Shown here piece by piece: positions 45,334 to 50,404 of a stretch of 50,404 nt of DNA. Origin of the DNA: an uncultured Eubacterium sp. GTDB lineage: Bacteria > Bacillota > Clostridia > Lachnospirales > Lachnospiraceae. Location of the stretch: contig URKY01000014.1 of assembly GCA_900548465.1 (NCBI GenBank), forward strand, positions 1-50,404, written 5' to 3'. How positions within the stretch are numbered: the stretch's first letter is position 1; every line of letters starts with the position of its first letter. A program made the position numbers and the translations under genes. The notes below the pieces were generated by a model. The model did not search any database and was not told the DNA's origin. It worked only from the letters and a program-made list of their open reading frames with translations.

Positions 45334-45439
45334 TGAAAGTTGTTAGAATACAAAAAAGTCCAAAAAAACAATAAAACCCAACAAAAAAAATATATCATTT
45401 TAATTTTATAAGAGAGATAATTTAAAATAAGGAAGAAAC
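45334..45439 (+). repeat. 106-bp duplicated leader, copy B
   Basis: Copy of 34978-35083. Downstream sequence differs completely: here a DUF5710 fragment, there a GH3 remnant. Together with terminators at 45285 and 45596 and the fragment, it accounts for most of the 45231-45725 gap. Confidence 0.85.
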
Positions 45440-45581
45440 TGATAATATTCAATATAAAAAGATATACTTATATGTACCTTATTCAGAAAAAGAAGAAGCT
45501 AAAGCACTTGGCTCAAGATGGGATGCTAATAAAAGGCAGTGGTACATAACTGAGAATTTATACACATCAGCTTTTACGTGA
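45429..45581 (+). pseudogene. DUF5710-domain fragment
   Basis: An open frame without a usable start codon encodes about 50 residues with the DUF5710 pattern: KKIYLYVPYSEKEEAKALGS, RWDANKRQWYITENLY. It joins directly to the copied leader, so the 5' part of the gene has been replaced. DUF5710 modules usually occur within larger proteins of mobile elements, which fits a leftover from such an element. Confidence 0.7.
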
Positions 45582-45595
45582 TGGTCATAACTTTG

Positions 45596-45628
45596 AGTGG
45601 CGGAATATTTCCGCCACTTCTTTTTTTT
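45596..45628 (+). terminator. Intrinsic terminator
   Basis: AGTGGCGGAA (45596-45605), loop TAT, TTCCGCCACT (45609-45618), then a run of T to 45628. It follows the DUF5710 fragment. Confidence 0.88.
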
Positions 45629-45725
45629 CTAAATTAATACATTTTAAATACGAATAATTATTATAGGATCATATGAAAAAACTTTTATATCAAATTGAAA
45701 ATTATGACGGAGGAAACTGTATAAA

Positions 45726-46283
45726 GTGATGAATAATATTACAGTAATAAGATCAAAAAGGAAAACAATATCAATTAAGGTAAATAAAGATTTGACAGTA
45801 ACAGTTAGAGCTCCAATTTTTACTTCTGATAATGAAATAAGCGAAATTTTGAAAACAAAAGAAAGTTGGATTTCTAAATGCATTGAACAAATAAAAAGAG
45901 AAAATGAAGAGTTATCTAAAGTTGACTATTTTTCAGCAGAAGAAATTGGTGAGCTGTCAGATAAGGCATTGGATTATATTCCTGGCAGGGTAAAATATTA
46001 TTCGGATATTATGGAGGTTACATACGGAAAAATAACAATTAGAAATCAAAAGACCAGATGGGGAAGCTGTAGTGGTAAAGGAAATCTTAATTTTAATTGT
46101 CTGCTTATGCTTATGCCACCTGAAGTAATAGACTATGTTGTGGTTCACGAATTATGCCATCGAAAGGAAATGAACCATTCAAAAGCTTTCTGGAAAGAGG
46201 TAGAGAAAATACTTCCAAACTACAAAGAGGCAGTCGGCTGGTTAAAGAAAGAAGGAAGAGGAATTATAAGAAGAATGGGATGA
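45726..46283 (+). CDS. YgjP-like zinc metallopeptidase-domain protein
   Basis: The 185-residue cytoplasmic protein has the YgjP/DUF45 (M48-related) pattern: ISIKVNKDLTVTVRAP near the N-terminus, TRWGSCSGKGNLNFNC, and the zinc motif VVHELCHRKEMNHSKAFW (H141, E142, H145). Length is slightly short of the common 220-240 residues but all core motifs are present. Start is GTG 45726 or the adjacent ATG 45729; GGAGG lies about 11-14 nt upstream. It is a stand-alone gene with no visible link to the glycan locus; the family's role is poorly known. Confidence 0.88.
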   Translation: MMNNITVIRSKRKTISIKVNKDLTVTVRAPIFTSDNEISEILKTKESWISKCIEQIKRENEELSKVDYFSAEEIGELSDKALDYIPGRVKYYSDIMEVTYGKITIRNQKTRWGSCSGKGNLNFNCLLMLMPPEVIDYVVVHELCHRKEMNHSKAFWKEVEKILPNYKEAVGWLKKEGRGIIRRMG

Positions 46284-46319
46284 AAATGAAATGATTTGCT
46301 AAAAAAACGTTACAATATT

Positions 46320-46364
46320 CCAAAATGTTGATAAACGGACATTTTTACACCCCAAAATGTTGAT
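46320..46364. repeat. Direct repeat resembling an IS21-type element end
   Basis: CCAAAATGTTGAT occurs at 46320-46332 and 46352-46364, separated by a stretch containing ACATTTTTACACC. Repeated short motifs of this kind mark the ends of IS21-like elements; no transposase gene is present. The rest of 46284-46776 shows no gene, only the hairpin at 46596 and the leader of the LRR gene. Confidence 0.35.
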
Positions 46365-46595
46365 TATAGTATTTGGAAAAAATAATTTTAAACAGATGTC
46401 TTCTGCAATGGATAGTTTATCTGTATGTTTTTGATGAATGAAAGTACTAATCTCCCCTGGTTGTAGGAAGAAACAAACGATGATAAGGGCAGCTATCGTG
46501 AGATGGAATCTGTAATTGGTATAAAAAAATAAAATTGTCTTTGGTAAATGCTTTTGAAGAGCAAATTGTTTACTGTAAAATATGAATAAAAAAAA

Positions 46596-46612
46596 TCGCA
46601 CCAATGGTGCGA
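46596..46612 (-). terminator. Terminator-like hairpin, minus-strand orientation
   Basis: TCGCACC-AAT-GGTGCGA, with an A-run just before it on the plus strand, which would be a T-run after it on the minus strand. No minus-strand gene ends here, so it may be a leftover. Confidence 0.4.
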
Positions 46613-46776
46613 GAAATTAATTAGGTTAAAAAATGATTACTAACTAACAATAATAACATTGATGTTATAATTCATCCATAATGCAATAAAACTAAATCTC
46701 CTTTCGTTTAATTGACATATGACGTCAGATAAATAAAAAATCTAAAATTATATTTTTAATATCGGGAGGAATTATT

Positions 46777-48615
46777 ATGAGAAAGTTGAAAAAAACTTTA
46801 GCGGTTACATTGGCGGCAGCAATGCTTTGTTCTGTATTACCGGCATCGCAGGCTAATGCAGCGGTAAAACATAAAGGAGTATATTCCACATTAAAAAATG
46901 GAGTTCTTACAATTAGCGGAAAAGGTAAAATGCCAAAAAACATGAAATTTAGAGGAAACACCAAAATAAAAAAAGTTATTATAAAAAAAGGTGTTACTTC
47001 TATTCCGGATAATGCATTTAAATCATGCAAAAAATTAAAGAGTGTTTCCATTTCAAAAACTGTAAAATCCGTAGGTTCTTACAGTTTTTATAATACAGCC
47101 ATTGAAAACATAACAATACCTAAAAGTGTAAAAACAATTGGGGCAGGTTCTTTATGTAATTGTAAATTATTGACGACTGTAACAATGCCCGGGAAATTTA
47201 AGGTTTACGCTCCAAATCCGGAGAAAAATGAAGATATAATGAGCCGTTATGATAATATTAAAAGTGTAAAGCTTAATACAATATTAGACATTTCTAACAT
47301 GAAGTATTTTTCTGCAATGAATGTCTATACATGGAATAAAGATATCAAATATAAAAGTTACGACGGTGTAGTATACTCAAAGGATGGTAAAACAGTTTTG
47401 GGAATGCCACTAAAAAGAGATGAATTGACAGTAAGAGAAGGTTGCACAACCTTTGATGTTCAGGCAGTTGCATATGACAGTGTTTCCAAGGACTCTGACA
47501 CATTTGCGTGTGGTTTACTTAGAAAAGTAATAATTCCGGAATCAATCGAAAAAGTAGTGGATAGTAGAAATTTGCTTTCAAAGACAAAAAGAGCAGAATT
47601 TAAGGTTGAAGATATTATTGTAAAATCCAAAAAAATGGATGGAAATAGCATTGCCTTGTTATCCACATGCTTCAATCATATTGAAATAGAAAAATTTATG
47701 AAAAAGTTTTCTAATCAAATAAAGAAAGAAGATGGAATGTACATAAGTAATGACAATGTACTTGTAAAGTATGATGGGAAAGCAAAGAATGTTGTCATAC
47801 CTTCTTATGTGAAAGGAATTGCCGATAATGCGTTTTATACTGCTAATGTGGAGAGCGTAGATATACCTGACAGCGTTACGAAGTTTGGTAAAAATATATT
47901 TGAATTATCTAGTATTGTAAAGGTTAATCTTCCTAAAAACATGAAAACTATCCCTGAAGGAATGTTTAAAAACTGCAGAAATCTTGTTGATGTGAAAATT
48001 CCTGATTCAGTGGAAATCGTTGAAAATGAGGCATTTTCCGGATGCTCCAAGATTGATGTTAATATTGCATTTGGAGCGAATGTGAAAGTGATAAAATCAA
48101 AGGCGTTTTCATATGTTTCATGGGAGAAAATTACAGTACCTGAATCAATAGTAAGAATTGACGAAGATGCATTTGAAGGACCATATGGGGAGTCAATGAA
48201 GAAAAGTGTGGTAATAGAGAGTAATTCAAAGAAAATCACACCGGAAGCATTTTATGTTAGTGGAGACGATTTAGACTTTATTGGCAAAACAAGTTTGGAA
48301 TACAGTAATAATTTTAAATATGCAGCAACAAAAGCAGTGGCAAGAAACATAAAATATTATGGAAACAAGAAAACAAAATTAGAATACAGCTGGGCAAAAG
48401 TAAAAGGTGCTGCTGGATATCAGATTTATGCCAGCAATAATAAGAAATTTAAGAAAAAAATCGTAGTGAATGTTTCGAAAAAACATACTAGTACAAAAAT
48501 AACTTTTAACAAAAAAGTGTCAAAGATATATATGAAAATAAGACCATATAAAAAGATAAAGGGTAAGAAAACGTATGGAAGATGGGTGAAAACGGTTGGA
48601 AACCGAATATATTGA
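46777..48615 (+). CDS. BspA-type leucine-rich-repeat surface protein
   Basis: The 612-residue product has a signal peptide (MRKLKKTLAV, cleavage near SQANAA), then LRR_5/BspA-type repeats (KKVIIKKGVTSIPDNAFKSC, ITIPKSVKTIGAGSL, VDIPDSVTKFGKNIFELS, VKIPDSVEIVENEAFSGC) interrupted by a non-repeat region (about 145-320), and ends with a Lys-rich Fn3-like domain (YSWAKVKGAAGYQIYAS, KTYGRWVKTVG) of the same type as the tails of the SGNH esterase and the secreted GH31. GGAGG precedes ATG 46777. A surface adhesion or binding role is likely from the family. It is monocistronic and not linked to the AraC-type promoters. Confidence 0.88.
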   Translation: MRKLKKTLAVTLAAAMLCSVLPASQANAAVKHKGVYSTLKNGVLTISGKGKMPKNMKFRGNTKIKKVIIKKGVTSIPDNAFKSCKKLKSVSISKTVKSVGSYSFYNTAIENITIPKSVKTIGAGSLCNCKLLTTVTMPGKFKVYAPNPEKNEDIMSRYDNIKSVKLNTILDISNMKYFSAMNVYTWNKDIKYKSYDGVVYSKDGKTVLGMPLKRDELTVREGCTTFDVQAVAYDSVSKDSDTFACGLLRKVIIPESIEKVVDSRNLLSKTKRAEFKVEDIIVKSKKMDGNSIALLSTCFNHIEIEKFMKKFSNQIKKEDGMYISNDNVLVKYDGKAKNVVIPSYVKGIADNAFYTANVESVDIPDSVTKFGKNIFELSSIVKVNLPKNMKTIPEGMFKNCRNLVDVKIPDSVEIVENEAFSGCSKIDVNIAFGANVKVIKSKAFSYVSWEKITVPESIVRIDEDAFEGPYGESMKKSVVIESNSKKITPEAFYVSGDDLDFIGKTSLEYSNNFKYAATKAVARNIKYYGNKKTKLEYSWAKVKGAAGYQIYASNNKKFKKKIVVNVSKKHTSTKITFNKKVSKIYMKIRPYKKIKGKKTYGRWVKTVGNRIY

Positions 48616-48733
48616 TAGTTTGTATTGCAGTGTTAGCTTAATAGAAAAGGAGGAGAGCAAAATTCCTCAAAAGATTGTTACCATAAACCCAATATGATAA
48701 GATGTTGGTATCACGAAACGAAAAGGTAAAAAT

Positions 48734-49411
48734 CATGGCAATATTATCAATTATTTCAATTATCATTCTTTTAATATTTCAGTGAGGATTTTATCCCTAT
48801 GCGTATTTACTTGTGGCGTTATTGGGAGGCGTTGGAATAATTGTTTCAAAGAGAAGTACTACCATTACCAGAGAATTAGGGTTTTTGTTTATTATTTCCT
48901 TGGCGTACTTTTTTTTGGTTTATATAACGGACTTTCATATGGAACATTGGGACAAACGTTGCTTCCTCTTGCTTGCCTTATAATGGGAATGGTGTTTTCC
49001 CTGCTGGACGATGAAGAGAAAATTATTAATAATTATCCGGCAAAACAGAAAGAAAGGGTAAATGAGACAAGGATATATACTTATGACAGCCTGAACCGTA
49101 TGATAACATCGAAAAAAACAGATAATATCAGTCAGACGGTAAGTAATGCTTCGTACACATATGATAAGGTGGGCAATTGCACTAAAAGTGTAGAAGATGG
49201 AGTTACAACATATAGCACATATAATAGTTTGAATCAGTTAGTGTATAGGGATGTTTCAAAGAATGGAACACGTGTTGGTCTTACATTTTATTCCTATGAT
49301 GCAAATGGAAACCAGATATTGGAACAGACAATGGTATCACCGCCGACGATAACTGAGACAATAGAAAAAAATATTATAAAAAGGTTTCTAGTTGGCTGGG
49401 TGCAAAAATGA
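48734..49411 (+). pseudogene. Broken membrane-protein gene fused to an RHS-repeat fragment
   Basis: From ATG 48734 one frame reads MAILSIISIIILLIFQ, stops at 48782-48784, continues as YAYLLVALLGGVGIIVSKRS and ELGFLFIISLAYFFL, and is then lost at an 8-T run (48909-48916). The other frame takes over with GLYNGLSYGTLGQTLLPLAC and SLLDDEEKIINNYPAK and runs into RHS/YD repeats (YTYDSLNRMITSKK, YTYDKVGNCTKSV, YSYDANGNQ) up to a stop at 49411. A single-frame reading from 48782 would be a chimera. This is a stop codon plus a frameshift in a small membrane protein, joined to the remnant of an RHS toxin-type gene. Confidence 0.78.
49022..49045 (+). repeat. 24-bp direct repeat, copy 1
   Basis: Encodes IINNYPAK at the junction between the membrane-protein and RHS parts; an exact copy lies at 49960-49983. 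Confidence 0.85.
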
Positions 49412-49450
49412 AAATGATATAAGTATTTATAAAATAATAAGGAGCATTTA

Positions 49451-49780
49451 ATGAAAAAGAAAAAAGTTTTAATTATTTTTATTTTGTGTGTATTAGTTAT
49501 AGGAATTCCATATATGAATGTTGAGATAAAAACATATAAATATGGAGACCAATTTAAAGACCGTTATACAGATACTAATATGATAGAATCTATCGAATAT
49601 TATAAGGTTTTTTCTTATTCGGAGACAAAAGCAAAGGTATTATATGTAGAATTGGGGCATGAAACTGTAAATTTGGTGTGGTTTAAAAAAGAAGACGGAA
49701 AATGGATGTATGACAATTGGGAAACAATATGGTCTCAAAATGGAAGTGCTGATGGATGGACATTCCCATTTTACAGATAA
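49451..49780 (+). CDS. Small secreted or membrane-anchored protein of unknown function
   Basis: The 109-residue protein has a Lys-rich N-terminus and one hydrophobic helix (KVLIIFILCVLVIGIPYM), then a soluble domain of about 85 residues rich in aromatic residues (WMYDNWETIW, DGWTFPFYR). GGAG lies 7 nt upstream of the ATG. I do not recognise a family. It follows an RHS remnant by 40 nt, the usual position of an immunity protein, so an orphan immunity function is possible but unproven. Confidence 0.65.
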   Translation: MKKKKVLIIFILCVLVIGIPYMNVEIKTYKYGDQFKDRYTDTNMIESIEYYKVFSYSETKAKVLYVELGHETVNLVWFKKEDGKWMYDNWETIWSQNGSADGWTFPFYR

Positions 49781-49959
49781 AAATTAATGTATTAAGTTAA
49801 TTCCATATTCGGTGGGAATCATTTATCAATAAAATTTACTATATAGCAATAAGGTTTTGATATGAAAAAGTTATCTTATGTTTTAAGAGTTATTTTAGAG
49901 TAATTCTAGCATAGTACAAATACAACTATGACAAGAACAGTAATATCACAAGTGAGACG

Positions 49960-49983
49960 ATTATTAATAATTATCCGGCAAAA
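49960..49983 (+). repeat. 24-bp direct repeat, copy 2
   Basis: Exact copy of 49022-49045, here followed at once by a stop codon (TAG). It probably marks the end of another remnant of the same small membrane-protein gene. Confidence 0.85.
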
Positions 49984-50072
49984 TAGGAAGAAACAGGTAA
50001 AAAATGAAGTAAATATTCCTGACCAATGAGAACACACAACTTATCGCATAGTATCATAACTAATCACAAAAG

Positions 50073-50121
50073 TTGGACCGAATTTGGTCCAAAGTTGGTC
50101 CGGATAAAATGGACCAACTTT
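50073..50121. other. Nested inverted repeats in a gene-free region
   Basis: TTGGACC (50073-50079) pairs with GGTCCAA (50086-50092), and AAAGTTGGTCC (50091-50101) pairs with GGACCAACTTT (50111-50121). The two hairpins touch at 50091-50092. No T-run follows. In the whole stretch 49781-50404 I see no other gene or element, apart from the 24-bp repeat at 49960. Confidence 0.6.
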
Positions 50122-50404
50122 AAAAGAAGAGTTTGCTTAATTCTTCGTTAATAACTAAATTGGATTGCTATGAAATATTTATTAAATATTAAAATAATGA
50201 AATAAAAATGTATGCGAATAAGAGAACAACGTTCTATTAATAAAATATTTTATAGCAGTTCAAAATATGGAACTAAAAAGATTAATACACCATAAAAGGG
50301 TGAAACGAAACAAAAATGCACCACTACAGTTAATGGTTAAATATTAAAGTGGTCCTATGTCAAGATTTAGTACAAGTTAAAATGAGAAATTTCTCCCCAT
50401 TTTA

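Noticed and set aside
46671..46680. A TCCATA upstream of the LRR gene as a fifth AraC-type site
   Set aside because: No second half-site at 29-30 bp and no -10 at the required distance.
48782..49411. A 209-residue intact protein
   Set aside because: Its N-terminal part is out of frame with the membrane-protein sequence visible in the neighbouring frame; it is a chimera of a broken gene and RHS repeats.

Overview
The window is low-GC DNA from a Gram-positive Clostridia-type bacterium, most likely a gut or rumen Lachnospiraceae. The evidence is strong AGGAGG ribosome binding sites, lipobox solute-binding proteins, Thr-rich linkers followed by Lys-rich C-terminal domains on secreted proteins, and sugar ABC permeases with no dedicated ATPase. 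No species marker is present, so the assignment is an inference.

Positions 1-45.2 kb form one large glycan-utilisation locus. (a) 1-2.6 kb is the 3' part of a secreted SGNH esterase carrying DUF1080/CBM66-like repeats. (b) 2.88-11.2 kb is a three-gene unit: a secreted protein made of seven such repeats, a membrane-anchored GH31, and a cytoplasmic SGNH esterase. (c) 11.6-34.9 kb is an 11-gene unit: two solute-binding lipoproteins (one very large and composite), two MalF/MalG permease pairs, an NHL-YIP1 membrane protein, a DUF5696 exoprotein, a GH3, a secreted multimodular GH31 and a cytoplasmic GH31. (d) 35.6-39.7 kb (minus strand) is an AraC regulator followed by a GH94-like protein. (e) 40.0-45.2 kb, divergent from it, is a fourth GH31 that lacks both catalytic Asp residues, then a LacZ-type GH2.

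Four promoters (before the seven-repeat protein, before the first solute-binding protein, and on both sides of the AraC/GH31 divergent gap) share one architecture: two direct TCYAT-type half-sites 29-30 bp apart, the second starting exactly 27 bp before a -10 hexamer. This predicts one AraC-controlled regulon. The likely job is surface capture and trimming of a branched, partly acetylated glycan, import of oligosaccharides by two permease systems, and intracellular cleavage. The enzyme set (GH31, GH2 beta-galactosidase, GH3, GH94-like, esterases) would suit a xyloglucan-like substrate, but no endoglucanase is in the window and substrate remains open.

Positions 45.2-50.4 kb are ordinary or decaying sequence: a DUF5710 fragment behind a copied 106-bp leader, a YgjP-like metalloprotease, a BspA-type leucine-rich-repeat surface protein, a broken membrane-protein/RHS remnant, a small secreted or membrane protein, and about 600 bp with no gene.
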